A stretch of DNA of 38,108 nucleotides from Clostridiales bacterium (GCA_022772525.1 JALFAD010000054.1:1-38108), one strand, 5' to 3'; shown: positions 21,895-30,821, numbered from the stretch's first letter. Notes: generated from the letters alone by a model not told the origin. Numbers and translations are program-made.

Positions 21895-24075
21895 ATGAAA
21901 ATCATTAAACGCAACGGCGCAGAAGCCGTTTTTGACATTGATAAGATCATCATGGCGGTGACCAAGGCCAACAATGCCGTGGATGAGAAGGTGCGGATGA
22001 CCCCGCTGCAGATTCAGCGAATCTCCGAGAGTGTGCAGATTTCCTGCGAGGAAATGGGCCGCAGTCCCTCTGTGGAGGAGATTCAGGATCTGGTGGAGAA
22101 GGCCATCATGGCCCACGGCGCCTTTGAGGTTGCCAAGGAATACATCACCTACCGCTATACCCGTTCTCTGGCCCGTCAGTCCAACACCACCGACGACCGG
22201 ATTCTCAGCCTGATCGAGTGCAACAACGAGGAGGTCAAGCAGGAGAACGCCAATAAGAACCCCACCATCAACGCGGTCCAGCGCGACTACATGGCAGGCG
22301 AGGTCAGCAAGGACATTACCCGCCGGATTCTGCTGCCCCCGGACATCGTGGCGGCCCATGAGGCTGGTATCATCCATTTCCATGACTCTGACTATTATGC
22401 CCAGCATATGCACAACTGCGATCTGGTGAATCTGGAGGATATGCTGCAAAACGGCACCGTGATCTCCGGCACCCTGATCGAGAAGCCCCATTCCTTCTCC
22501 ACGGCCTGCAATATCGCGACCCAGATCATCGCGCAGGTGGCTTCCAACCAGTACGGCGGGCAGTCCATCAGCCTGACCCATCTGGCGCCCTTTGTCCAGA
22601 TCAGCCGGGAGAAGATTCGCAGGAGCGTGGAAAAGGAAATGGCAGCCTTCGGCGTTTCCCCCAGTGAAGAATCCGTCACCAAGGTGGTGGAGGACCGGCT
22701 GCGGGAGGAAGTCCGCCGGGGCGTGCAGACCATCCAGTACCAGGTGGTGACCCTCATGACCACCAACGGGCAGGCTCCCTTCATCACCGTGTTCATGTAC
22801 CTCAATGAGGCGAGAAACGAGCAGGAGAAGAAGGATCTTGCCATGATCATTGAGGAGACCCTGCGTCAGCGCTACGAGGGTGTGAAGAACGAAAAGGGCG
22901 TGTGGATTACCCCTGCTTTCCCCAAGCTGATTTACGTGCTGGAGGAGGATAACGTTCGGGAGGGCACCCCCTATTTCTACCTGACCCGTCTTGCGGCTGA
23001 GTGCACCGCAAAGCGGATGGTGCCTGACTACATCAGCGAGAAGAAGATGCTGGAGCTGAAGGTGGATAAGAACGGCGAGGGCCACTGCTACACCTGCATG
23101 GGCTGCCGCTCCTTCCTGACCCCCTATGTTGACCCGGAAACCAACCAGCCCAAGTACTACGGCCGCTTCAATCAGGGCGTCGTCACCATCAATCTGGTGG
23201 ATGTGGCGCTGTCCTCCGGCAGGGACGTGACGAAGTTCTGGGAGATTTTTGAGGAGCGTCTGGAGCTGTGCCATCGGGCGCTGCGATGCCGTCACGAGCG
23301 GCTGAAGGGTACCCTTTCCGATGCGGCTCCCATCCTGTGGCAGTATGGCGCTCTGGCCCGGCTCCCCAAGGGCGAGCCCATTGATAAGCTGCTCTACGGC
23401 GGCTACTCCACCATTTCTCTGGGCTACGCCGGCCTTTATGAGTGCGTCAAGTACATGACCGGCAAGTCTCACACCGACGAGGAAGCCAAGCCCTTTGCCC
23501 TGTCTGTCATGCAGAAGATGAACGATAAGTGCAAGCAGTGGAAGACGGCGGAGAACATCGACTACTCCCTCTACGGCACCCCGCTGGAATCCACTACCTA
23601 CAAGTTTGCCAAGTGCCTGCAGAAGCGGTTCGGCATCATTCCCGGCATTACCGACAAGAGCTACATCACCAACTCCTACCACGTCCACGTCAGCGAGCAG
23701 ATCGACGCCTTTACCAAGCTGTCCTTTGAGGCGGAGTTCCAGCGGCTGTCTCCCGGCGGCGCCATCAGCTATGTGGAGGTGCCCAACATGCAGCAGAATA
23801 TTGATGCGGTGCTGGAGGTTATGCAGTTCATTTACGACAACATCATGTATGCCGAGCTGAACACCAAGTCTGACTACTGTCAGGAGTGCGGCTATGACGG
23901 TGAGATCTCCATTCAGGAGGACGCCGACGGTAAGCTCATCTGGGTCTGCCCCCAGTGCGGCAATACCGACCAGAGCAAAATGAACGTGGCAAGACGAACC
24001 TGCGGCTATATCGGTACCCAGTACTGGAATCAGGGCCGTACCCAGGAAATCAAGGACCGGGTCCTGCATCTGTAA
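21895..24075 (+). CDS. nrdD: Anaerobic ribonucleoside-triphosphate reductase
   Basis: This 726-residue class III reductase makes deoxyribonucleotides without oxygen. The N-terminal ATP-cone (MKIIKRNGAEAVFDIDKIIMAV, to about 90) senses ATP/dATP. The catalytic barrel follows. Near the end, CQECGYDGE and CPQCGN form the zinc site, and RRTCGYIG carries the glycyl radical at about Gly704. AAGGAGGAG precedes ATG 21895. The activating enzyme NrdG, usually next door, is not encoded in this window because a terminator follows directly. NrdG must therefore be elsewhere in the genome. The minus-strand frame of 789 codons opposite is a composition shadow. Confidence 0.97.
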   Translation: MKIIKRNGAEAVFDIDKIIMAVTKANNAVDEKVRMTPLQIQRISESVQISCEEMGRSPSVEEIQDLVEKAIMAHGAFEVAKEYITYRYTRSLARQSNTTDDRILSLIECNNEEVKQENANKNPTINAVQRDYMAGEVSKDITRRILLPPDIVAAHEAGIIHFHDSDYYAQHMHNCDLVNLEDMLQNGTVISGTLIEKPHSFSTACNIATQIIAQVASNQYGGQSISLTHLAPFVQISREKIRRSVEKEMAAFGVSPSEESVTKVVEDRLREEVRRGVQTIQYQVVTLMTTNGQAPFITVFMYLNEARNEQEKKDLAMIIEETLRQRYEGVKNEKGVWITPAFPKLIYVLEEDNVREGTPYFYLTRLAAECTAKRMVPDYISEKKMLELKVDKNGEGHCYTCMGCRSFLTPYVDPETNQPKYYGRFNQGVVTINLVDVALSSGRDVTKFWEIFEERLELCHRALRCRHERLKGTLSDAAPILWQYGALARLPKGEPIDKLLYGGYSTISLGYAGLYECVKYMTGKSHTDEEAKPFALSVMQKMNDKCKQWKTAENIDYSLYGTPLESTTYKFAKCLQKRFGIIPGITDKSYITNSYHVHVSEQIDAFTKLSFEAEFQRLSPGGAISYVEVPNMQQNIDAVLEVMQFIYDNIMYAELNTKSDYCQECGYDGEISIQEDADGKLIWVCPQCGNTDQSKMNVARRTCGYIGTQYWNQGRTQEIKDRVLHL

Positions 24076-24083
24076 GGATTCTC

Positions 24084-24122
24084 AAAAAACCATGGAACGA
24101 ATCGGCGTTCCATGGTTTTTTT
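24084..24122 (+). terminator. Terminator of nrdD
   Basis: AAAAAACCATGGAACG (24084-24099) pairs with CGTTCCATGGTTTTTT ending at 24122. The A/T ends make it usable in both directions. Confidence 0.9.
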
Positions 24123-24165
24123 CTGGGAATATGTGTGAAGATTACAGGATGGGCGGCCTTTCCTC

Positions 24166-24194
24166 TTGCGTTTTTGGAAAGAAAAGGCTATAAT
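24166..24194 (+). promoter_or_regulatory. Promoter of the XpaC-TelA-YdcF operon
   Basis: TTGCGT at 24166-24171 and a perfect TATAAT at 24189-24194 are 17 bases apart, 28 bases before the first start codon. Confidence 0.75.
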
Positions 24195-24222
24195 AAGGTC
24201 ACTATTTCGTGGAGAGGATCGT

Positions 24223-25431
24223 ATGGCAAATAGCAATCAGGACTGGGAAGCGCTTGGCAGGAATATTCAGGATATTATTGATCAGGCGGTAAACTCTCAG
24301 GATTATCGAAAATTGAACCAGACCATCACCCGGACGGTGAACTGTGCCATTGATCTGGGCGGGGAAGCGGTGCGCCGGGCGGTGGACAGTGCTTCCCGGG
24401 CAGTAGACAATGCTTCCCGAACTGCGCAGGCGAGGCAGAAGCCGACCGTGATCGAGCAGCGGGAAGCCCTTCCTGTGCTGTATGGCAGCACCGACGGAAA
24501 GACTGCGGTAGGAATCGTGAAAATCGTGGGCGGAAGCCTGCTGTCCTGCTTCGGTTTTCTCGGCTTTCTGTCCACAATCATTCTTGCGGCCGTGACCGGC
24601 GCTCCCGGGTTTCCCGCGATTTTTGGCCTTGTGGGCCTGGGCGGCGGCGTTGGCTTGATTGTAAACGGTGTGCAGGGGCTGGAACGGGTGGGCCGGTTCA
24701 AGAAATACTGCAAGACTTTGGGAACCAACACCCACTGCGCGCTGGAAAAGCTGGCACGGAGCGTGGGGAAAAATGTCAAGTTTGTCCGCAAAGAGCTGGT
24801 GAAAATGATCGACGACGGCCTGTTTCTGGAGGGCCATCTGGACCGTGAAGGAACCTGCCTGATTACCAGCCACGATACCTACCGGCACTATGAGCGCAGC
24901 CGTCTGGCACTGGAGCAGCGGCAGAGGGAGGAACTGGAAGCGGCGAAAAAGCAGCAGGAGACCGCCGCGGCAGCGGACCCCCGGGTGCAGGAGGTTTTGC
25001 AGCGGGGAAACGCCTTCATCGCCGAGATCCGCCGGTGTAACGACGCCATCCCCGGCGAGGAAATTTCCGGCAAGATTTCCCGGATGGAGCTGATCGTCCG
25101 GCGCATCTTTGAGCGGGCACAGGCCCACCCGGAGATCGTACCGGACCTGAAAAAGCTGATGGATTACTACCTGCCCATGACGGTAAAGCTTCTGAACGCC
25201 TACGCGGAGATGGATGCCCAGCCGGCGCAGGGAGACAATATCCGTGCGGCAAAGAAGGAAATTGAGGACACGCTGGATACCCTGAATCTGGCCTTTGAGA
25301 AGCTACTGGATTCTGTGTTTCAGGATACCGCCATGGACGTGTCCAGCGATATTTCCGTGCTGAACACCCTTTTGGCCCAGGAGGGCCTGACAGATGACGA
25401 GCTTTCAAAACTGAAGAAACGGGAGATTTGA
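24223..25431 (+). CDS. xpaC: XpaC-family protein (5-bromo-4-chloroindolyl phosphate hydrolysis)
   Basis: This 402-residue protein has an N-terminal part with repeated heptad-like segments (RRAVDSASRAVDNASRTAQ). Two hydrophobic stretches follow at about residues 100-150 (GGSLLSCFGFLGFLSTIILAAV and FGLVGLGGGVGLIVNGV), then a long charged helical region with a coiled-coil look (ALEQRQREELEAAKKQQE). This matches the XpaC family, named for a weak phosphatase phenotype in Bacillus. The true function is unknown. It is nearly always next to telA, as here, where the two are three bases apart. GGAGAGG precedes ATG 24223. A joint role at the membrane, perhaps in envelope stress or toxic compound tolerance, is inference. 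Confidence 0.85.
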   Translation: MANSNQDWEALGRNIQDIIDQAVNSQDYRKLNQTITRTVNCAIDLGGEAVRRAVDSASRAVDNASRTAQARQKPTVIEQREALPVLYGSTDGKTAVGIVKIVGGSLLSCFGFLGFLSTIILAAVTGAPGFPAIFGLVGLGGGVGLIVNGVQGLERVGRFKKYCKTLGTNTHCALEKLARSVGKNVKFVRKELVKMIDDGLFLEGHLDREGTCLITSHDTYRHYERSRLALEQRQREELEAAKKQQETAAAADPRVQEVLQRGNAFIAEIRRCNDAIPGEEISGKISRMELIVRRIFERAQAHPEIVPDLKKLMDYYLPMTVKLLNAYAEMDAQPAQGDNIRAAKKEIEDTLDTLNLAFEKLLDSVFQDTAMDVSSDISVLNTLLAQEGLTDDELSKLKKREI

Positions 25432-25433
25432 CT

Positions 25434-26576
25434 ATGAGCACGCAGTGGAACGAAGAAACCATTCCCAGCCTGACGCTGGAACCGGACCTGAACGACGCCC
25501 CGGAGCTGGCAGTGGCGGAGAAGACCGCCATGCAGCAGACCCAGCCGGAGGCTGCACTGACCCCTGAGGAGCAGAAAATTGTGGATGACTTTGCCGCGAA
25601 AATTGACGTGGAGAATACCACGCAGATTTTGCAGTACGGCGCAGGAACCCAGAAGAAAATGGCGGATTTTTCCGATACCGCTCTGGCAAACGTCCGCACG
25701 CAGGATCTGGGGGAAGTGGGCGACCTGATCACCAGCGTGGTGGGGGAGCTGAAGGGCTTTGACGCCGAGGAGGAAAAGGGCCTGTTCGGCTTCTTCCGTA
25801 AGCAGGCAAACAAGCTGGAAACAATGAAGGCTCGCTATGCTAAGGCGGAGACCAACGTGGAAAAGATCAGCGATGCGTTGCAGCAGCATCAGGTGCGGCT
25901 TATGAAGGATTCTGCGGTTCTCGACAAGATGTACGAGCAGAACCTCACCTATTTCAAGGAGCTGACCATGTACATTCTGGCTGGCAAGCAGAAGCTGGAG
26001 CAGGTGCGCTCCGGTAAGTTGCGCCAGCTGGAGGAGACTGCTCAGCGAACCGGCCTTGCCGAGGACGCTCAGGCCGCCCGGGATTTGTCGGAAAAGTGCC
26101 TGCGGTTTGAAAAGAAAATTCACGATCTGGAGCTGACGCGAGCCATCTCCATCCAGACCGCGCCCCAGATTCGAATGATTCAGAATAACGACAATGTGAT
26201 GGTGGAAAAAATCCAGACCACTCTGGTCAATACCATCCCCCTGTGGAAAAACCAGATGGTTCTGGCCCTGGGCATCGCCCACTCCACCGAGGCAGCTCAG
26301 GCCCAGCGGCAGGTGACGGACATCACCAACGCGCTGCTCAAGCAGAACGCCGAGAAGCTGCACATGGCTTCCGTGGAAACCGCGAAGGAAGCGGAGCGGG
26401 GCATTGTGGATATCGAGACCCTGAAAAAGACCAATGCCGAACTGATCCAGACGCTGGACGATGTGATGAAGATTCAGGCTGACGGACGGGCCAAGCGTCA
26501 GGCGGCGGAGGTCGAGATGGCGAAAATGGAAAGCGACCTGAAGAATAAGCTCCTTCAGATCCGGAGCGGCAATTGA
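25434..26576 (+). CDS. telA: TelA-family protein (toxic anion resistance)
   Basis: This 380-residue protein is predicted to be largely alpha-helical and soluble. Features of the TelA/KlaA family are DLGEVGDLITSVVGELKGFDAEEEKGLFGFFRK, the long helical middle with MYILAGKQKLEQVR, and TRAISIQTAPQIRMIQNNDNVMVEKIQTTLVNTIPLWKNQMVLAL. Family members are tied to tellurite, cell-wall antibiotic and bacteriocin tolerance by an unclear mechanism. The start ATG at 25434 is two bases after the xpaC stop. The ending overlaps the start of the third gene. Co-transcription with xpaC suggests they form a complex or act in one process (inference). Confidence 0.92.
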   Translation: MSTQWNEETIPSLTLEPDLNDAPELAVAEKTAMQQTQPEAALTPEEQKIVDDFAAKIDVENTTQILQYGAGTQKKMADFSDTALANVRTQDLGEVGDLITSVVGELKGFDAEEEKGLFGFFRKQANKLETMKARYAKAETNVEKISDALQQHQVRLMKDSAVLDKMYEQNLTYFKELTMYILAGKQKLEQVRSGKLRQLEETAQRTGLAEDAQAARDLSEKCLRFEKKIHDLELTRAISIQTAPQIRMIQNNDNVMVEKIQTTLVNTIPLWKNQMVLALGIAHSTEAAQAQRQVTDITNALLKQNAEKLHMASVETAKEAERGIVDIETLKKTNAELIQTLDDVMKIQADGRAKRQAAEVEMAKMESDLKNKLLQIRSGN

Positions 26577-27484
26577 CCGCGCGCGCAAAGCGGCTGTGTG
26601 CCGCAGCGCTGCTGCTGTGTGTGCTGTCAGGGGGCGTCCTGCCGGTGAAGGCAGACACCAAGGAGTACCGGCAGCAGCTGCTGAAGGCCTACAGCAGCAG
26701 CCCGGAAGGTTCCTCCGCGACAATTGAAACCTGCCTGGAGGCACTGGAGACGGAATCACCGGCCCATGGTGTCCTGTGGCGGCAGATCATGTCCGACTGG
26801 GACCGCCTGAATCATTCAAGCTTCTCTTCCAGCCGCAGTCTGCAGGAAGGGCTTGCCCAGGATGATTCCCTGTGCATTGTGGTGTTTGGCTACGGCCTTA
26901 ACAGGGATGGTTCCATGAAGCCGGAGCTGTTTGACCGCCTGAACGTTGCCTTGCAGGCGGCGCGGCAGTATCCCAATGCCTATATCGCGGTGACCGGGGG
27001 AGAGACATCCGGGGTCAAGGGTATCTCCGAAGCGGCAGTCATGGCAATCTGGCTCATGAACAACGACATCAGTGAGGACAGAATCATTCTGGAAAAGGAG
27101 TCCTTGAGCACCACGGAAAACGCAAAGAATACCTGTTCGCTTTTGAACCAAAAGTATCCGCAGATAAAGCAGCTGGCGGTTGTGACCAGTGACTACCACA
27201 TTGCCCTTGCCGCGACCATGTTGCAAACCGCCTGTACGTATAGCGCATCCATGCAGGGGGGCCGGGAGATGTCGGTTGTCGCGGGCGCCTCCTGCGCGAC
27301 CTCCACCCCTGTGGGGGGCGGCCTTTCCACCCAGGCTTGGGGCATCAGCGTCCTCACTGGGACAAAGTGGACGACCGGCAGTACGGCGTCAGCGGCTCAG
27401 AAGGAGATGGAACCGGAAATCGAGCCGGAATTCTGGGCGGAAGCCGAACCGGAGGCCTACTTTGATGACAGCACAGATTATTGA
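26573..27484 (+). CDS. YdcF/SanA-family (DUF218) secreted protein
   Basis: This 303-residue protein starts at a TTG that overlaps the telA stop (TTGA), with GGAG upstream, so it is probably translationally coupled. The first 28 residues, with a basic start and a CAAALLLCVLSGGVLPVKA core, are a signal peptide. The DUF218 domain runs from about 100 to 245: CIVVFGYGLNRDG, LFDRLNVALQAA, YIAVTGGETSG, ISEAAVMAIWL, LEKESLSTTENAKN and VVTSDYHIALAATML. Such proteins (ElyC, SanA, YdcF) affect envelope integrity. The C-terminus is an acidic tail (EMEPEIEPEFWAEAEPEAYFDD). Pairing with TelA and XpaC supports an envelope function. Confidence 0.87.
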   Translation: MTARAKRLCAAALLLCVLSGGVLPVKADTKEYRQQLLKAYSSSPEGSSATIETCLEALETESPAHGVLWRQIMSDWDRLNHSSFSSSRSLQEGLAQDDSLCIVVFGYGLNRDGSMKPELFDRLNVALQAARQYPNAYIAVTGGETSGVKGISEAAVMAIWLMNNDISEDRIILEKESLSTTENAKNTCSLLNQKYPQIKQLAVVTSDYHIALAATMLQTACTYSASMQGGREMSVVAGASCATSTPVGGGLSTQAWGISVLTGTKWTTGSTASAAQKEMEPEIEPEFWAEAEPEAYFDDSTDY

Positions 27485-27493
27485 GCATAAACG

Positions 27494-27524
27494 AAAAGCG
27501 GACGGTGTTGATCGTCCGCTTTTT
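27494..27524. terminator. Bidirectional terminator between the ydcF-like gene and mgtC
   Basis: AAAAGCGGACG (27494-27504) pairs with CGTCCGCTTTTT (27513-27524). It serves the plus-strand operon and the convergent MgtC gene. Confidence 0.88.
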
Positions 27525-27528
27525 GTGA

Positions 27529-28203
27529 TTACAGCTCCTCCAGATAGACAACGCCATCCACAGTGCGAATTTTGTCCAGCAGCTGCTGGTGATTACGTTT
27601 CGCTCTGGACTTCAGTGTGACGATAAAGGAGCGGATACCGTCCTCTGCCGGTTCCGTGTGGTCTAGCTGCAAATTGTCGATTTCCAGCCCCAGCCCCCGG
27701 ATGCCGCGAATAAAGCTGCCCAGCGTTACCGCGGTGCTCAGTTCCACGTAAATCTCCATAATTTTGGAGTTGCGGTGCATCCGGTCGTCCCACCGGTGCA
27801 TCACCGTCAAGACGACGTAGATTGCACAGCCGCCCAGTGAGGCGGCCTCGTAAAACCCGATCCCGATGGCAAGTCCCACTGCAGCTGCGGCCCACAGTCC
27901 GGCGGCGGTGGTCAGGCCCCGAATCTGGTTACGCTTTGTGACCACGATGGTACCAGCCCCCAAAAAGCCGATGCCGCTGACCACCTGAGAGCCCATGCGG
28001 ACGGGATCGCCGGCACCAAAGACTTGATAGATGTACTGATTCGTCAGCATAATCAGGCAGGAGCCGACACAGACCAGCATATAGGTTCTCAGTCCGGCGG
28101 GGCGGTTTTTCATGCCCCGTTCCATGCCGATGATGCCGCCCAGCAGAAATGAGGCGAGAATACGGATTACAATCGAAGCATAGGTTACTTCCCTGACTGT
28201 CAT
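27529..28203 (-). CDS. MgtC/SapB-family membrane protein
   Basis: This 224-residue protein has an N-terminal MgtC domain with about five helices: VIRILASFLLGGIIGMERGMKNRPAGLRTYMLVCVGS, then QVVSGIGFLGAGTIVVTKRNQIRGLTTAAGLWAAAAVGLAIG. A cytoplasmic ACT-like C-terminal part follows (about 145-224, ending LLDKIRTVDGVVYLEEL). MgtC proteins help cells cope with low magnesium or acid, and in Salmonella they act on the F-type ATP synthase. I chose ATG 28203 because AGCAGGTG sits just upstream. A GTG nine bases earlier is possible. It is monocistronic. Confidence 0.9.
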   Translation of the reverse strand: MTVREVTYASIVIRILASFLLGGIIGMERGMKNRPAGLRTYMLVCVGSCLIMLTNQYIYQVFGAGDPVRMGSQVVSGIGFLGAGTIVVTKRNQIRGLTTAAGLWAAAAVGLAIGIGFYEAASLGGCAIYVVLTVMHRWDDRMHRNSKIMEIYVELSTAVTLGSFIRGIRGLGLEIDNLQLDHTEPAEDGIRSFIVTLKSRAKRNHQQLLDKIRTVDGVVYLEEL

Positions 28204-28236
28204 CAGCGTCACCTGCTTTTCAAGAATTTTACCGTA

Positions 28237-28265
28237 AGTTTACCATTGAAGGAAGATGGTGTCAA
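28237..28265 (-). promoter_or_regulatory. Promoter of the MgtC-family gene
   Basis: On the minus strand TTGACA (28260-28265) and TAAACT (28237-28242) are 17 bases apart. The bases from 28266 to 28389 hold no gene that I can see. Confidence 0.8.
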
Positions 28266-28389
28266 GAAATACCACAGAACAGAGTTTTGGTTAAATCGGC
28301 ACATGAGATACGATTTCCGGTATTTACGACAAAAAATGAAATCCGGATTTGGTGGTATTGTCAATTTGCGTCCGCTGGTACACAAGTTA

Positions 28390-28439
28390 TTGACGAATTC
28401 CGCAAAACGTACTATACTTACGGGGAAAAGAAACGTTTC
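28390..28439 (+). promoter_or_regulatory. malQ promoter with a LacI-type operator
   Basis: TTGACG (28390-28395) and TATACT (28413-28418) are 17 bases apart. The perfect palindrome GAAACGTTTC at 28430-28439 lies at the expected transcription start region. It has the central CG and flanking A/T form of LacI/GalR/MalR-family operators, and also of weak cre sites. Repression by a maltose-type regulator or by CcpA is a reasonable inference. Confidence 0.75.
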
Positions 28440-28517
28440 CAAATTCTGCTTGCCGGATGCGGAAACGGCTTGTGCCGGTTCCCCGGCGCGATTCTGGAAG
28501 AAAGAGGAGTTTCCATT

Positions 28518-30044
28518 ATGAACCGATATGCAGGTGTCCTGCTGTCTGTCACCAGCCTGCCGTCCCGGTACGGCGTCGGCTGCTTTGACCAGGCAGCGTA
28601 TGATTTCGTAGACTGGCTGGAAAAGGCTGGTCAGCGCTACTGGCAGATTCTGCCTCTGGGTGCCACCGCCCACGGCGCGTCCGACGATTCTCCCTATCAG
28701 GCCTATTCCGCTTTCGCCGGAAATCCCTACATGATCAGCCTTGACGCGCTGATCGAGGAGGGGGTTCTGACCCGTGCCGAGTGCGATGCCGTGGACTTCG
28801 GCAGTAATCCTGCCAAAGTGGATTTTGATAAGCTCAGCGAGAACCGGCTGAACCTGCTGCACAAGGCCTATGAGCGCAGCAGCATTGCCCAGAATCCAGC
28901 GTATCAGTCCTTCTGCCGGAACAACGCCTGGTGGCTGGATGACTTTGCCCTGTTCATGGCGCTGAAAAGTTACTTTGACGATGTTCCTTTCTGCCAGTGG
29001 CCCGAGGACATTCGGATGCACTGGGGCTTTGCCATCGACTATTACAACCGGGAGCTGTATTTTGATGTAGAGTTCCAGAAATATCTGCAATTCAAGTTCG
29101 ATGAGCAGTGGATGAAGCTGAAGGCCTATGCCAACAGCAAGCATATTCAGATAGTGGGCGATATCCCCATCTACGTCTCTCCCGATGGCGCGGACGTGTG
29201 GGCACATCCGGAGCTGTTCCAGTTGGACGAGCACAACGCCCCCACCGCCATTGCGGGCTGCCCGCCGGATGCCTTCGCGGCAGATGGACAGGTCTGGGGC
29301 AATCCCCTGTACCGCTGGGATTACCACAGAGCCACCAACTTCCAGTGGTGGTGCAGCCGGATGTGGTACAGCTTCAAGCTGTATGACGTGGTCCGCGTGG
29401 ATCACTTCCGTGGCTTTGACGAGTATTTTTCCATCCCCGCGGGGGCAGACAGCGCCAGATTCGGCCATTGGGAAAAAGGCCCCGGCATGGATTTGTTCAA
29501 CGCCATTCACTGGCAGCTGGGCAATGTGAATATCATTGCGGAGGATCTGGGCCTGATGACCGACGGCGTCCGTAAATTGGTTCGGGACAGCGGCTGCCCC
29601 AACATGAAGGTGCTGCAATTTGCCATTGACCCCGCCGACATCGGTGCGGCCAACGACTACTGGCCTCACAACTACAATTCCCACTGTGTAGTCTATACCG
29701 GCACCCACGACAATGAGACCGTAGCCGGCTGGTTTGCGGGCCTTGAAAAGGATGCCAGAAAGCAGGTGCGGGACTATCTGGGGGACTACTACACCCCGGA
29801 CAATCAGATGTACAAGGTTCTGATTCATCTGGCAATGCGGTCGGTGGCCAAGGACTGCATTATTCCCATCCAGGACCATCTGGGCCTGGGCAACGAGGCC
29901 CGGATGAACCAGCCCGGCACCGTCGGCTTCAACTGGCGCTGGCGCTTAACGCCCGGTCAGCTGACCGATGCGCTGGCACAGGAACTGCTGGCCCTTGCCA
30001 AGTGCACCGGCCGTGCCAACTGGGACGCAATCAACAGGGAATGA
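28518..30044 (+). CDS. malQ: 4-alpha-glucanotransferase (amylomaltase, GH77)
   Basis: This 508-residue cytoplasmic enzyme transfers glucan chains between maltodextrins, releasing glucose. The start MNRYAGVLLSVTSLPSRYGVGCF, then GQRYWQILPLGATAHGASDDSPYQAYSAFAGNPYMI, are typical of GH77. The catalytic residues are visible: the nucleophile in RVDHFRGF (Asp295), the acid/base in IAEDLG (Glu342) and the third acid in GTHDNETV (Asp398). GAGGAG precedes ATG 28518, and the frame upstream is only open by chance. It may work with the alpha-glucoside PTS of this window on maltose, but the two units are over 20 kb apart with different promoters. Confidence 0.95.
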   Translation: MNRYAGVLLSVTSLPSRYGVGCFDQAAYDFVDWLEKAGQRYWQILPLGATAHGASDDSPYQAYSAFAGNPYMISLDALIEEGVLTRAECDAVDFGSNPAKVDFDKLSENRLNLLHKAYERSSIAQNPAYQSFCRNNAWWLDDFALFMALKSYFDDVPFCQWPEDIRMHWGFAIDYYNRELYFDVEFQKYLQFKFDEQWMKLKAYANSKHIQIVGDIPIYVSPDGADVWAHPELFQLDEHNAPTAIAGCPPDAFAADGQVWGNPLYRWDYHRATNFQWWCSRMWYSFKLYDVVRVDHFRGFDEYFSIPAGADSARFGHWEKGPGMDLFNAIHWQLGNVNIIAEDLGLMTDGVRKLVRDSGCPNMKVLQFAIDPADIGAANDYWPHNYNSHCVVYTGTHDNETVAGWFAGLEKDARKQVRDYLGDYYTPDNQMYKVLIHLAMRSVAKDCIIPIQDHLGLGNEARMNQPGTVGFNWRWRLTPGQLTDALAQELLALAKCTGRANWDAINRE

Positions 30045-30045
30045 T

Positions 30046-30088
30046 AAAAACCGGGCGTTTGTCGGCTTACGACAAACGCCCGGTTTTT
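30046..30088. terminator. Bidirectional terminator between malQ and yitT
   Basis: A 17-bp GC-rich stem with A and T ends: ACCGGGCGTTTGTCG pairs with its complement around a GCTTA loop. It overlaps the yitT stop codon region at 30067, so it serves both convergent genes. Confidence 0.9.
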
Positions 30089-30690
30089 GGCAGGTTCAAC
30101 TTTTGAATCCAGCCGATAATCTGTCCCGACAGGATCACCGTCAGCAGGGAATAGGCAATCCGCTTAACGGGAATATAGCTCAGAGACAAACCAAGTACCA
30201 GCAGATCGCTGATAAGGTACAGCCACTGAATCGGGATTTTCGTCAAATGATTCAGACTCATGGCAAGGGCATCGTCGCCGCTGGTAGCGCCGCCTGAGCG
30301 GACGCACAGCCCGGCGCCAACACCGATAAACAGTGCTCCGGCAATGGAGGCAAGCAGGGGCATATTCGCAATCTGGGGCCACAGGGGAGGAAACTGCTCG
30401 CAGATGCCGTAGCCCACAGAGTAGCCGCAGGCGGCAACCAGAGAGTAACCAATGAATTCCCGGCCCAAGGTTTTCCAGCCCAAGGCGTAGCAGCCGGCGT
30501 TCAGAACGAAACTGGAAATGGCGGGGGACAGCCCCAGCCAGTGGTGGAGCAGCAGAATCAGACCGAAAATGCCACCCTCGGTCACGCCGGACAGGGCGTG
30601 GATATTGTACATTCCGAAAGCCTGCAGCGCCGAAGCAAAAAAGGCAATAAAGCAGGAAGACCTCTTTAATTTTGGAAAAAAGTGACGCAT
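30067..30690 (-). CDS. YitT-family membrane protein
   Basis: This 207-residue protein has about five or six membrane helices. The pattern GMYNIHALSGVTEGGIFGLILLLHHWLGLSPAISSFVLNAGCYALGWKTLG, then FIGVGAGLCVRSGGATSGDDALAMSLN, is the YitT/YczE (DUF161) signature with its glycine-rich GGATSGDD repeat. This copy lacks the C-terminal DUF2179 domain of longer members. The transported compound is unknown. AAAGGA lies upstream of the ATG at 30690. Its promoter region is back to back with the SAM riboswitch transcript of metK, but no shared regulation is evident. Confidence 0.85.
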   Translation of the reverse strand: MRHFFPKLKRSSCFIAFFASALQAFGMYNIHALSGVTEGGIFGLILLLHHWLGLSPAISSFVLNAGCYALGWKTLGREFIGYSLVAACGYSVGYGICEQFPPLWPQIANMPLLASIAGALFIGVGAGLCVRSGGATSGDDALAMSLNHLTKIPIQWLYLISDLLVLGLSLSYIPVKRIAYSLLTVILSGQIIGWIQKLNLPKTGRLS

Positions 30691-30723
30691 TTTTGGATTC
30701 CTTTTGTGTGGTATGGGATAGAA

Positions 30724-30752
30724 ACCATATCATAGAAAGCGAAAAAAGTCAA
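30724..30752 (-). promoter_or_regulatory. Promoter of the yitT-family gene
   Basis: On the minus strand TTGACT (30747-30752) and TATGGT (30724-30729) are 17 bases apart. Confidence 0.75.
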
Positions 30753-30769
30753 GTGACATGGAAAGAAGG

Positions 30770-30797
30770 TTGACATTTTGAAAAATACGTGTATAAT
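30770..30797 (+). promoter_or_regulatory. metK promoter
   Basis: TTGACA (30770-30775) and a perfect TATAAT (30792-30797) are 16 bases apart. The riboswitch starts about 17 bases after the expected start site. Confidence 0.88.
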
Positions 30798-30821
30798 CAT
30801 GCTTGAAAATTGCATACAAGC

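Noticed and set aside
21700..24069. 789-codon open frame opposite nrdD
   Set aside because: It is antisense to a complete, well-conserved enzyme, and its sequence is low-complexity Leu/Gly/His/Val. It is a codon-bias shadow.
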